DNA of 12,583 nucleotides from Gammaproteobacteria bacterium (GCA_003451715.1 DMJN01000238.1:1-12583), one strand, 5' to 3'; positions 1 through 7,111 are shown, counted from the stretch's first letter. Numbers and translations: made by a program. Notes: generated by a model from the letters alone, not told the origin.

Positions 1-52
1 GTCGAACCAGGGCGGACAGAGAGGGCTAGCGAAATATAAGGATAAGCAAATA

Positions 53-69
53 TAGCAACAACATTGCTA
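53..69. repeat. Short perfect inverted repeat in leader DNA
   Basis: TAGCAA at 53-58 and TTGCTA at 64-69 form a perfect 6-bp inverted repeat with a 5-nt loop, 30 nt before the lipoprotein start. It could be a small operator or a weak hairpin; no U-tract follows it on either strand. The rest of 1-96 shows no supportable gene. Three plus-strand frames stay open only from the window edge to stops at about 29, 39 and 54, so the tail of an upstream gene cannot be excluded. Confidence 0.25.
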
Positions 70-99
70 ATACACTGACGTGCAAAGGAAGTTTTTGTG

Positions 100-717
100 A
101 TGCGTTCTATTTGGATATTGCTATTCAGTTGCCTGACCCTGCCCATATTAACGGCCTGTGTAGCCTCACAGCCGCGCAATATTGCAGACGTATGTGCCAT
201 CTTTGAAGACAGGCGCGGCTGGTATCGCGCCGCAAAGCGTTCGGAGCAGCGCTGGGGCGTTCCAATTAGTGTCAATATGGCTTTTATCTACCAGGAATCG
301 AGTTTTCGAGCCCGGGCAAAGCCAGAGCGCTCCCGAATTCTCTGGATTCTGCCGGGCCCCCGACCCTCATCAGCCTACGGCTATGCCCAGGCATTAGACA
401 GTACCTGGGAAGACTACCTGCGAGCCTCGGGTAATCGCGGGGCTTCTCGCAGTAACTTCAACGATGCAGTTGATTTCGTCGCCTGGTATAACGCCCTTTC
501 CAATAGCATTAGCGGTATCGGAGCCAGCGATGCCAGAAACCTCTACTACGCTTATCACGAAGGAAACGGCGGCTACCAACGGCAAACTTATCGTGACAAG
601 CGATGGCTTATAGAAGCTGCTGACCGAGTCCAGTCGAATTCGAGTCGCTTCGACCGTCAGCTCTCTCGATGCCGGGCTGATTTAGACAAGAATTGGTTCC
701 AGCGCCTTATTTCCTGA
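100..717 (+). CDS. SLT-type lytic transglycosylase-like lipoprotein
   Basis: A 205-residue predicted outer-membrane or periplasmic lipoprotein. The N terminus is a hydrophobic signal (about residues 4-18) ending in the lipobox LTAC, with Cys20 as the expected lipidation site. The rest resembles the lysozyme-like SLT fold. The likely catalytic Glu66 sits in YQESSF, a YGYAQ motif follows at 93-97, and AYHEG at 151-155 takes the place of the usual AYN-G motif. Enzymes of this fold cleave the MurNAc-GlcNAc bond of peptidoglycan and leave 1,6-anhydro ends. The ATG at 100 is preferred over the adjacent in-frame GTG at 97 because AAGGAAG (85-91) sits 8 nt before it. The stop codon lies inside a 12-bp palindrome (715-726). 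The SLT assignment is by motif only. The His-Glu in place of the usual Asn is a family variant or a sign of altered specificity. Confidence 0.85.
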   Translation: MRSIWILLFSCLTLPILTACVASQPRNIADVCAIFEDRRGWYRAAKRSEQRWGVPISVNMAFIYQESSFRARAKPERSRILWILPGPRPSSAYGYAQALDSTWEDYLRASGNRGASRSNFNDAVDFVAWYNALSNSISGIGASDARNLYYAYHEGNGGYQRQTYRDKRWLIEAADRVQSNSSRFDRQLSRCRADLDKNWFQRLIS

Positions 718-861
718 GGATCCTCACCGCAATTATAGGGATAGTCTAGTCATATACTTGTACAGAGGATCCCTTGTAAACTTGCCTCGCGAGTGGATCC
801 TCGAGAGTATCCGGGTCGCTTTATAATTAGATCAGTATTTATCAATCGGGATCAGATCAGT
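716..861. promoter_or_regulatory. GATC-rich intergenic region with repeated GGATCC and GATCAG motifs
   Basis: The 145-bp spacer before djlA holds six GATC sites, at 719, 768, 796, 830, 850 and 855. The first three lie in GGATCC: the full palindrome GAGGATCCTC (716-725) and two degenerate copies at 765-774 and 793-802. The last three lie in GATCAG, two of them within a direct repeat AGATCAGT (829-836 and 854-861). Chance predicts well under one GATC in this length. The other intergenic spaces here have none to two. In Dam-positive gammaproteobacteria such clusters can bind SeqA or make a promoter sensitive to methylation. That role here is inference, as the window does not show whether the host has Dam. 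Confidence 0.45.
799..827 (+). promoter_or_regulatory. Candidate djlA promoter
   Basis: A perfect TATAAT lies at 822-827, 35 nt before the djlA start. The hexamer 17 nt upstream (CCTCGA, 799-804) matches the -35 consensus poorly, so the site would need an activator or may be fortuitous. GATC sites at 796 and 830 overlap the -35 area and the expected start point. Confidence 0.3.
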
Positions 862-862
862 C

Positions 863-1645
863 ATGAGTTGGTGGGGAAAGGTAGTCGGTGGCACATTTGG
901 CTTCATGATGGGTGGGCCACTCGGCGCCCTGTTAGGAGCCTCGCTGGGAAATTATTTCGATGGCGGCCTGGATGGAATACAACTGGATAGTTCCTTAGGA
1001 CCCGGGGCTACTGAGCGTGTGCAGTCCGTATTCTTTACTGCCACCTTCGCCGTTATGGGGTACATCGCCAAAGCCGACGGCAAGGTCAGTCAGGCTGAAA
1101 TCGCCATGGCTGAACGAGTCATGGGACAAATGCGGCTCTCACAACAACAACGCAGCGTAGCGAAAAACCTGTTCAACGAGGGGAAAAAAGAGGGCTTTCC
1201 CGTACATGAGGTATTGGCTCAATTCAAGCGGGAGAGTTTTCGACGCCGCAACCTGGTGCAGATGTTTCTCGAGATTATAGTTGCGACCGCCTTCGCTGAC
1301 GGCCGCTTGCATGAACGAGAGCAGAGTATGCTGGAGAGCATCGCCAGCGACCTCGGTTATACCCAGCAACGATTCAATGAATTGCTTACTCGCATGACGG
1401 GGCAGGCGCATTTCATCGATCAATCCTCTATTGAGGATAAATTACTGGCGGCGCACGAATTACTGGGTGTGCAACCCAACGCCAGTTTTGAAGAGCTGAA
1501 GAAAGCCTACCGCAGGCAGATGAATCAGCATCATCCAGATAAGTTGGTCGCCAAGGGATTGCCGGAAGAAATGATCGATTTAGCGACCCAAAAAACCCAG
1601 GATATTAAGGCAGCCTATGAGTTGATCAAGTCACAACGGCACTGA
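863..1645 (+). CDS. djlA: Membrane-anchored J-domain co-chaperone DjlA
   Basis: A 260-residue type III J protein that stimulates the ATPase of DnaK from the inner membrane. Residues 1-33 are the glycine-rich single membrane segment typical of DjlA, starting MSWWGKVVGG; in Escherichia coli this segment also mediates dimerisation. Residues about 50-170 form the TerB-like helical domain, and residues about 195-260 form the J domain with the essential HPD at 224-226 (QHHPDKL). The length is close to the 271 residues of the E. coli protein. The ATG at 863 is the first start after an in-frame stop (TAA at 824-826), so the start is well fixed. The ribosome site is weak (GGGA, 848-851). DjlA in enterobacteria is linked to envelope stress and the Rcs phosphorelay; a similar role here is inferred. 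The gene is transcribed towards the cation transporter gene, with 44 bp between stops. Confidence 0.94.
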   Translation: MSWWGKVVGGTFGFMMGGPLGALLGASLGNYFDGGLDGIQLDSSLGPGATERVQSVFFTATFAVMGYIAKADGKVSQAEIAMAERVMGQMRLSQQQRSVAKNLFNEGKKEGFPVHEVLAQFKRESFRRRNLVQMFLEIIVATAFADGRLHEREQSMLESIASDLGYTQQRFNELLTRMTGQAHFIDQSSIEDKLLAAHELLGVQPNASFEELKKAYRRQMNQHHPDKLVAKGLPEEMIDLATQKTQDIKAAYELIKSQRH

Positions 1646-1659
1646 GGAAACCATTCAAA

Positions 1660-1682
1660 ACATAGGATGAAGACTGCTATGT
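1660..1682 (-). terminator. Weak hairpin between convergent genes
   Basis: ACATAG (1660-1665) and CTATGT (1677-1682) can pair across an 11-nt loop in the 44-bp space between the djlA and transporter stops. On the minus strand the stem runs into only a few T residues. At best it is a weak terminator for the transporter gene. Confidence 0.2.
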
Positions 1683-1689
1683 AGATAAA

Positions 1690-2856
1690 TCATGATAGTG
1701 GCTGATCGAGTCTGGTTTCATAAAGTTTGCTGTAAACTCTGAGGCTTGCGATGTAGGAAAACTGGTCAATCGCCTGCTTCAATTGTGCCGCCATTAGTTC
1801 ACTAATTTCATTCCTGTTCAGCTTCAGATCGACCTCGATGCCATTTTCCAGGTAATGCAGCGAAATATTGGCAATTTTATCGTCATCCAGTAATTCTGCC
1901 CAGGCGTTTCTGATATGGGCAATTATCTGCTGGTGGTCTGGCAGGGTCTGGTGTAAGGAGGCATGGTCGGGTGGATTCCCGTGAGTCTCGGGATCGATAT
2001 GGGCAATAACGTCGCCAATGTCGCTAAATCTTCCGGTCAGTTCACGGCTTACCGCTTCACCGAGTTGATGACCTTCCGAGACGGTGATTCGAGAGTTCAC
2101 CAGCAACCTGACTTCGAGAATTATCTTACCCCCCGAGAACCGGCTGCGCAGATTGGTAATGCCGAGGATACCTTCGACGCCTAATATGCACTCATTCAAC
2201 TGTTGCAAGCGCTGGCTGGGAATAGCCGTATCCACCAATTCCCTGAGGCTGTCTGTACATAACTCCCATCCAATTTTGGCAATGATCAGCGCTACAAAAA
2301 TCCCCGCCACCGTATCCATCCAGGTGTAGCCCTGTTGCGCTGCGATTATGCCTATTGCAACGGCAATCGAAGAAATGGCATCGGTGCGGCTGTGCCAGGC
2401 ATTGGCTTTCAGTAGGGAAGAATTGAGACGCTGCGCGACTCGCATGGTGTATTGATAGATCCATTCCTTCGTGGCAATGGAAACCAGGGCGATGGCAATG
2501 CCCGATAGCGCCGGAACTGGAATTGCCGCTGTGTCCTGCAAACGCTGGTAGCTGTCATAGAGGAGAATGCCTGCAGTTGTGAAAAACACCACTCCCATGG
2601 CGATCGTTCCCAGGGATTCGAATCGTCCGTGACCGTAAGGATGTTCCTCATCTGGATCTTCCCGAGCTGCCCTGGCCACCAGTAGTACAAACACATCGGT
2701 TATGGCATCGGTCAGGGAGTGGATACCGTCGGTGATAAGAGCGAAAGATTGGGTAAGTACGCCACCGATAAGCTTGGCAAAACCAAGCAGCAGGTCCAGG
2801 CACATTCCAATCAACGTAACTTGAGTAGCTTCCTGCTGGGCACTGGCTGAATTCAT
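1690..2856 (-). CDS. Cation diffusion facilitator (FieF/YiiP-like) with extra C-terminal domain
   Basis: A 388-residue inner-membrane proton-coupled divalent-metal exporter. The N-terminal part (about 14-205) carries six membrane segments. The transport site is visible as HSLTD in TM2 (H46, D50) and HSRTD in TM5 (H155, D159), a His-Asp/His-Asp set common in zinc transporters; E. coli YiiP has Asp-Asp/His-Asp instead. HPYGHG at 72-77 is the conserved cytoplasmic loop motif. Residues about 211-290 form the usual cytoplasmic dimerisation domain ending HIDP (286-289), which matches a metal-binding motif of YiiP. About 98 more residues follow (291-388), so the protein is much longer than the usual 300. 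This tail has alternating helix and strand character and may be a second ferredoxin-like copy. The start has no clear ribosome site. Zn(II) is the likeliest substrate, but Fe or Mn is possible. Confidence 0.93.
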   Translation of the reverse strand: MNSASAQQEATQVTLIGMCLDLLLGFAKLIGGVLTQSFALITDGIHSLTDAITDVFVLLVARAAREDPDEEHPYGHGRFESLGTIAMGVVFFTTAGILLYDSYQRLQDTAAIPVPALSGIAIALVSIATKEWIYQYTMRVAQRLNSSLLKANAWHSRTDAISSIAVAIGIIAAQQGYTWMDTVAGIFVALIIAKIGWELCTDSLRELVDTAIPSQRLQQLNECILGVEGILGITNLRSRFSGGKIILEVRLLVNSRITVSEGHQLGEAVSRELTGRFSDIGDVIAHIDPETHGNPPDHASLHQTLPDHQQIIAHIRNAWAELLDDDKIANISLHYLENGIEVDLKLNRNEISELMAAQLKQAIDQFSYIASLRVYSKLYETRLDQPLS

Positions 2857-2890
2857 GGAAATCTGTCGAGGGGACGACGGAAAAATGGGG

Positions 2891-2945
2891 ATATTTTGAA
2901 GAAAAACTGGGGCAAAGTGGCTATATCTTGAAGTAAAACCGGAGC
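2891..2945. repeat. Imperfect 23-bp direct repeat, 32-bp period
   Basis: Copies at 2891-2913 and 2923-2945 match at 19 of 23 positions, with the shared core ATAT-TTGAAG-AAAAC-GG. The 32-bp offset is about three helical turns, so both copies would face the same side of the DNA. They lie 35-90 bp upstream of the transporter start, where operators would be expected. No transcription factor can be named from the sequence. Confidence 0.5.
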
Positions 2946-2948
2946 CAG

Positions 2949-2980
2949 AAAAAAGCCCAACGACCAGTGGTGTTGGGCTT
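2949..2980 (-). terminator. Intrinsic terminator of the ylqF-PreP unit
   Basis: AAGCCCAAC (2953-2961) and GTTGGGCTT (2972-2980) form a perfect 9-bp stem. An inner ACC/GGT pairing tightens the loop. Read on the minus strand, the stem is followed at once by six T residues (2954-2949). It lies about 175 nt past the PreP stop codon and 92 nt before the transporter start, so it would separate the two minus-strand units. No T-run follows on the plus strand. Confidence 0.75.
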
Positions 2981-3004
2981 AATATACTACCAAGGGAGAG
3001 GTAA

Positions 3005-3109
3005 ATGAAACAAAACCCACAATTTAGTATGACATCTACCTACACTTACTCAGACTGTAGGTGGCAGGCAAAGTTCCACGCTGTGCAGATTTATTTGAAA
3101 AAAGCCTGA
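3005..3109 (+). CDS. Possible 34-residue small protein
   Basis: ATG at 3005 is preceded by a strong purine-rich ribosome site (GGGAGAGG, 2994-3001) at short spacing, and the frame stays open for 34 codons to TGA at 3107-3109. The product starts MKQNPQFSMT, is basic and polar, has one Cys and one Trp, and shows no membrane segment. No homologue is recognised. The only -10-like hexamer (TATACT, 2983-2988) is too close to the ribosome site to be convincing. It lies opposite the expected 3' untranslated part of the PreP transcript. The good ribosome site is the only positive sign, so this may be chance. Confidence 0.22.
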   Translation: MKQNPQFSMTSTYTYSDCRWQAKFHAVQIYLKKA

Positions 3110-3151
3110 TTGCATAATTAACTTTAAATAAATCTTGTAATATAATGAATT

Positions 3152-3168
3152 AATTTATAAATTTATAA
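3152..3168. repeat. AT-only palindrome at the PreP stop codon
   Basis: TTATAAATTTATAA at 3155-3168 is a perfect 14-bp palindrome that includes the PreP stop codon. It also reads as two tandem AATTTATA units (3152-3167). It lies in a very AT-rich stretch, about 3109-3176. That stretch includes TTAACT-17-TATAAT (3118-3146), a plus-strand promoter look-alike that base composition alone could produce. Confidence 0.35.
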
Positions 3169-6124
3169 TTTCTATAGCTTGATCCTGTAAGGTCTCCACA
3201 GTTTCCTTATTGCTGATAATGCCGATGCTGGCCTGGCCGGCATCAAAATACCGTTCCGCCACGGATTTTAGATCGTCCAGGGTGGTTGCCAGGACGCGTT
3301 CTCTGAATGCCATACGGTGTTCCAGGCTGCGTCCGAAGAGTTGGTTATAGAAGCTCTTCTTCGCCTCTCCCGCCGGTGAAGAGGGTTTATCCATGGTCGC
3401 TATGATGCCCAGAATGGCCTCTTCCAGTTGATGGGCGGGATGCTGCTCATCAAGCACCCAGCTAATGGCTCGATCGAAGTCATCGAGGGTTTCCTGCAAG
3501 CGTGGATCTCTGTAGGAGAAGAAGCGGAACGAGGCGGAGTTGGGATCCTGGCCGGCCCCACCGCCATAAGCGCCGCCCTGTTCCCTGATAGTCCTGTGCA
3601 GGAATCCATTGCGCAGGAATCCGGCGAGTACATGTAGTATGGCGTTATCTGCGTGGCTGGATGGCACGGTTGGGTAGGCTTTGGCGCAGAAATTAACCTG
3701 TGTCGATGTGGTCCAGGCCTGCTGTACCTGGTCCCGCACAGGCGCCAGATGCAATACCGAATCGGCGACTGTTGCAGTACTGGAATGCCAAACTGCATCG
3801 ATGTCAGTGATTAACTGTTGTTTGGAATCTGGCTCGGCAATCAGCAGAAATTGCATCGGCGCCTTGCTAATAACTTCATGCAATTGACCGAAACGTCGCA
3901 GCAGGTCGCTACGCGCTTCAGGCTCGTTTAAGCGTTCGCGCATATTCTTGAGTCGTCGGATTCCCTCCAATCCGCCGGAGCGATGGGCAAGTTGGGCAGC
4001 CGGACTCATACGGCTGGATGCCAGATCCATTGCGAGGCTGTGACCCTGGCCGGTGATGCTATGTTCCTTACGAGCACAAATCTGTTCGACTAACTCAACC
4101 AGGCGCTGGCATTCATCGAACCTGACATTTTTAATCGTCTGGAAAATCAGTTCGCTCAAGCCACTGTGGTTGGCGGTAAGGGATTTGGAAGAAAATGTCA
4201 GCAGTGCATGGGATTGTTGAACATCATCTAATTTGCTGCGAATACTGCTGAAGCAATTCATGCCACCGCTAATTCGAGCCTGCCAGGTTTGAACCTCCTC
4301 GTAGCCCTTATCCCCGATACCAAATTCTGTCAGGCAGGCAGTGTACAGCGGAAGCACTTCCAATAATTCTGCTTCCAGGCGTGGCAACTCCATGACCGCC
4401 TGTTGATAACTCAGGCCATTGGTGCCCTGACCGTAATAGCTCACCGGAAGCTTGCAAACCGGCAGCTGCTCCTGCTGCCGGACTGGTTCATCTATGCTGC
4501 TTGGCACATCTTCCAATCCAACCTTGGGTAACAGGTCTGGATCATTGTCCTGAAGTTGTCGGGCTGCGAGGGATTTGCTGCGCTCGATGATCTGCTCGGT
4601 AGCATCGCAGGAGAGACCGGCTTTAATGCCCGCCAGAGCCTGATTCTCCGCAGCAGTTTTCCGATCATCCAGTTCACAATCCGGTTTTAGAGTCAGTGTA
4701 ATGCGATGGGGATTCTCCAGTAATAACTCTTTGATCAGTCCAGGAATGAATTGCCTGTCTTTTACCGCTAATCTCAGTTCTTCCAATACGGGATCTATGT
4801 TTAATAGCTTAATAGGATCACCCCGGTGCATCGCGGCAGACAGGCCAGTTAAAATTAGCTGCAAGCCATAGGGGTAACTGTCCCCTGCTATTTCTCTCTG
4901 GTTCAATTCCAACTGGTGCAGGGCGGCTTCCACCTGATCCTGTGCCACACCGTCATTCACAATCTGTTGCAGTGAATCGAGCACCAGCGCTTCTACCTCA
5001 ACCCCGGAGCTTGCTGCGCAGCCCTCCAGACCGGCCATAAAGCTCATTTCCCGATTTGAATCTTCCAGTCCGCACAGGGGCGATGGTGAACTGCCGAGTT
5101 CGGATGTCTCAAGGATTTTCAACAGGGGACTGGCGCTATTATCCAGTAAGACTCCGGATAACAACTGGCTTTTAAAAAGGTCGGACAGGTCGGTGCTGCG
5201 GCCGAGCAGCCAACCAAGCACGATATGACTCTTGTTGGGGTCGTCCGCTTCGGAAGCATAAGCTTCTTCGATTCTTATCGGAGCCAAGTAGCGCTTTTCA
5301 TCGTTAACCTGAATGACACTGTCCAGTCGTTGAAATTGCGACAATGCCAGTTCTTCAAAATGCTGCTGATGTTCAATGGCAGGAATGTCACCATAAGTCA
5401 TGAAAACTGAATTGCTGGGATGGTAATGAGTCTCATAGAACTTGACTAATTCTTCATAGCTCAAGTCGGGTATGTGCGCCGGTTCGCCACCACTGTTGAA
5501 ATGGTAGGTTGTAGTGGGAAAGAGATAATTACTCATGGATTGCCAGAGAGTGAAGTTTGTGGAACTCATGGCACCTTTCATTTCGTTGTAAACTACACCT
5601 TTGTATTGTAATTCGCTGTCGGGATTTTCGGGTTCAGCGAATTCCAGTCGATGTCCTTCCTGGGCAAAATCGAGTTTATGCAGGCGAGAAAAGAATGCGG
5701 CATCCAGATAAACACTTAATAGGTTTTCAAAATCTTTCCTGTTCTTGCTGGCGAATGGGTAGGCGGTCCAATCACTACTGGTGAACGCATTCATGAATGT
5801 ATTTAGCGAACGGCGAATCATCATAAAGAATGGGTCGCGTACGGGAAATTTTTTACTGCCGCATAACGCGGTATGCTCAAGAATGTGAGCAACCCCCTTC
5901 GAATCCATAGGTACGGTTCTAAATGCTACCAGGAACACGTTTTCACAGTTATCACTGTTCAGGTGATAATGGATTGCGCCGGTAGCTTTATGAATATATT
6001 TCTCCATCACGATGTTAAGTGATGGAATTGTTTCGCTATGCTGCCATTCGAATGCCGGATGAATTTTGTCTGGCTTTGGGGTGGGGGATTCTTGAATGTC
6101 GTCTAGGGTGTTTACATCTGCCAT
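3155..6124 (-). CDS. PreP-type M16C zinc metallopeptidase
   Basis: A 989-residue member of the presequence protease/Cym1 branch of the insulinase family, single-chain peptidases that close around unfolded peptides and degrade them. The inverted zinc motif HILEH gives ligands H80 and H84 and catalytic E83. The distal ligand is E181 in YNEMKGAM, exactly 101 residues after the first His as in human PreP. The C-terminal half keeps the substrate-site motif IREQGGAYGGG. The length is typical (about 970-1000). No signal peptide is visible (MADVNTLDDI), so the enzyme is probably cytoplasmic. The start ATG at 6124 has only a weak upstream AGG. It lies 67 nt downstream of ylqF on the same strand, so it is probably read from the same transcript. 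A role in clearing peptides or cleaved targeting sequences is inferred from the family. Confidence 0.93.
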   Translation of the reverse strand: MADVNTLDDIQESPTPKPDKIHPAFEWQHSETIPSLNIVMEKYIHKATGAIHYHLNSDNCENVFLVAFRTVPMDSKGVAHILEHTALCGSKKFPVRDPFFMMIRRSLNTFMNAFTSSDWTAYPFASKNRKDFENLLSVYLDAAFFSRLHKLDFAQEGHRLEFAEPENPDSELQYKGVVYNEMKGAMSSTNFTLWQSMSNYLFPTTTYHFNSGGEPAHIPDLSYEELVKFYETHYHPSNSVFMTYGDIPAIEHQQHFEELALSQFQRLDSVIQVNDEKRYLAPIRIEEAYASEADDPNKSHIVLGWLLGRSTDLSDLFKSQLLSGVLLDNSASPLLKILETSELGSSPSPLCGLEDSNREMSFMAGLEGCAASSGVEVEALVLDSLQQIVNDGVAQDQVEAALHQLELNQREIAGDSYPYGLQLILTGLSAAMHRGDPIKLLNIDPVLEELRLAVKDRQFIPGLIKELLLENPHRITLTLKPDCELDDRKTAAENQALAGIKAGLSCDATEQIIERSKSLAARQLQDNDPDLLPKVGLEDVPSSIDEPVRQQEQLPVCKLPVSYYGQGTNGLSYQQAVMELPRLEAELLEVLPLYTACLTEFGIGDKGYEEVQTWQARISGGMNCFSSIRSKLDDVQQSHALLTFSSKSLTANHSGLSELIFQTIKNVRFDECQRLVELVEQICARKEHSITGQGHSLAMDLASSRMSPAAQLAHRSGGLEGIRRLKNMRERLNEPEARSDLLRRFGQLHEVISKAPMQFLLIAEPDSKQQLITDIDAVWHSSTATVADSVLHLAPVRDQVQQAWTTSTQVNFCAKAYPTVPSSHADNAILHVLAGFLRNGFLHRTIREQGGAYGGGAGQDPNSASFRFFSYRDPRLQETLDDFDRAISWVLDEQHPAHQLEEAILGIIATMDKPSSPAGEAKKSFYNQLFGRSLEHRMAFRERVLATTLDDLKSVAERYFDAGQASIGIISNKETVETLQDQAIEIINL

Positions 6125-6191
6125 GGTGTCGATTAATGCCTATAACCATTAGTCGGCAATTGCCTTCATCATGGTCCATAAGTGATCTGAA

Positions 6192-7025
6192 TTATACCGG
6201 TGGTCGCTCCAGGCTAAGTTGGCCTAGTTTACCTGAGCGCATGTCATTTAGTAATGCCTCGGAGGCTTTGTTGAAATCCACCTTGCCTCCCTTTGTCAGG
6301 CAACCACGGATTTCCGCCACCTGTTCGAGCAATTGCTGTGGCGCCTGAACGCTGCCTGCCAAGTCATATCGGTGAACCAGTCTATCCCTGAATTCGGATA
6401 ATAGCAGCTCGGCAGCAAACCAGGCGATGTCGTCGGCACTCACTGCCGTATTGCGGATACTACCCAGCATAGCCAGTTTGTAGGCTCCGGCCTGATCTTC
6501 CAATTTAGGCCACATCATTCCCGGGGTATCAACGAGATACTTGTTGTCGGCAAGCTTGATCCTCTGCTGGGACCGGGTTACTGCCGGTTCATTACCTGTT
6601 CTGGCGAGCTTTCTGTCGGCAAGGATATTGAGTAATGTAGATTTTCCCACGTTGGGAATCCCTATAATGGCGAGCTCAAACTTCGCCATGTTAGCAGGCT
6701 TATCCCGTGCTAGTAGTCGCTCGGCTGCGTCGATGAGCTGGGATTTGTCCACCAGCTTATTGCTACCACTCGTAAGGCAAATTGTCTGTTTCAGAGTATT
6801 GAAGTGGTCCTGCCAGGCATCCGTCGTCTGTGCTTCCGCCAGATCTGCCTTGTTCAGGATCTTGATGCAGGGAAGCTGCTTGCGTATGTCGGACAATAAG
6901 GGATTGCAGCTGGCTTGCGGGGCACGGGCATCCAGAACCTCGATCACTGCATCAACACTGCGCATGAGCTTGACCAGTTCCTTGCTGGCCTTATGCATGT
7001 GCCCGGGATACCAGGAGATGGACAT
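6192..7025 (-). CDS. ylqF: Circularly permuted ribosome biogenesis GTPase YlqF/RbgA
   Basis: A 277-residue YlqF/RbgA-type GTPase; in Bacillus subtilis RbgA drives a late step of 50S subunit assembly. The N terminus has the family signature WYPGHMHKA (5-13). The GTPase motifs occur in permuted order: G4 NKAD (58-61), a G5-like TSGSN (85-89), G1 GIPNVGKST (122-130), G2 Thr150 in PAVTRS, and G3 DTPG (166-169). Residues about 200-277 form the C-terminal RNA-binding helical domain. The start ATG has GAGG about 10 nt upstream. It is the first gene of a probable two-gene unit with the PreP gene and is divergent from bolA. A terminator-like hairpin lies 17-42 nt before its start. Confidence 0.94.
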   Translation of the reverse strand: MSISWYPGHMHKASKELVKLMRSVDAVIEVLDARAPQASCNPLLSDIRKQLPCIKILNKADLAEAQTTDAWQDHFNTLKQTICLTSGSNKLVDKSQLIDAAERLLARDKPANMAKFELAIIGIPNVGKSTLLNILADRKLARTGNEPAVTRSQQRIKLADNKYLVDTPGMMWPKLEDQAGAYKLAMLGSIRNTAVSADDIAWFAAELLLSEFRDRLVHRYDLAGSVQAPQQLLEQVAEIRGCLTKGGKVDFNKASEALLNDMRSGKLGQLSLERPPV

Positions 7026-7041
7026 TCGCTTAGTGCCTCGT

Positions 7042-7067
7042 AAAAATGGCCTAGTTTATCGAGGCCA
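7042..7067 (-). terminator. Terminator-like hairpin in the ylqF leader
   Basis: TGGCCT (7047-7052) and AGGCCA (7062-7067) form a perfect 6-bp, GC-rich stem with a 9-nt loop. On the minus strand the stem is followed directly by five T residues (7046-7042). This is the form of an intrinsic terminator, yet it lies just 5' of the ylqF start codon in the sense direction. It may be an attenuator, or a terminator for transcription arriving from the bolA side. Confidence 0.45.
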
Positions 7068-7104
7068 CAGCCTGATCTCCACTGCTCGTACGCACTTCAT
7101 TGAG

Positions 7105-7111
7105 ATATAAT
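7105..7111. promoter_or_regulatory. Shared -10-like element between ylqF and bolA
   Basis: ATATAAT reads as TATAAT (7106-7111) towards bolA and as TTATAT (7110-7105) towards ylqF. For the ylqF direction CTGGGA (7133-7128) stands at 17-bp spacing as a 3-of-6 match to the -35 consensus. The bolA direction has no good -35. If used for bolA, the leader would be about 65 nt. Confidence 0.3.

Noticed and set aside
795..805. GGATCCTCGAG resembling a vector polylinker (BamHI-XhoI)
   Set aside because: Both flanking genes are intact and co-directional, and similar GGATCC motifs occur twice more nearby. It is more likely natural sequence than a cloning or assembly artefact.
3118..3146. TTAACT-17-TATAAT as an antisense promoter into the PreP gene
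   Set aside because: The stretch is so AT-rich that a promoter look-alike is expected by chance, and there is no supporting context.
6541..7110. Plus-strand ORF of 189 codons opposite ylqF
   Set aside because: It mirrors the intact ylqF frame and has no family features.
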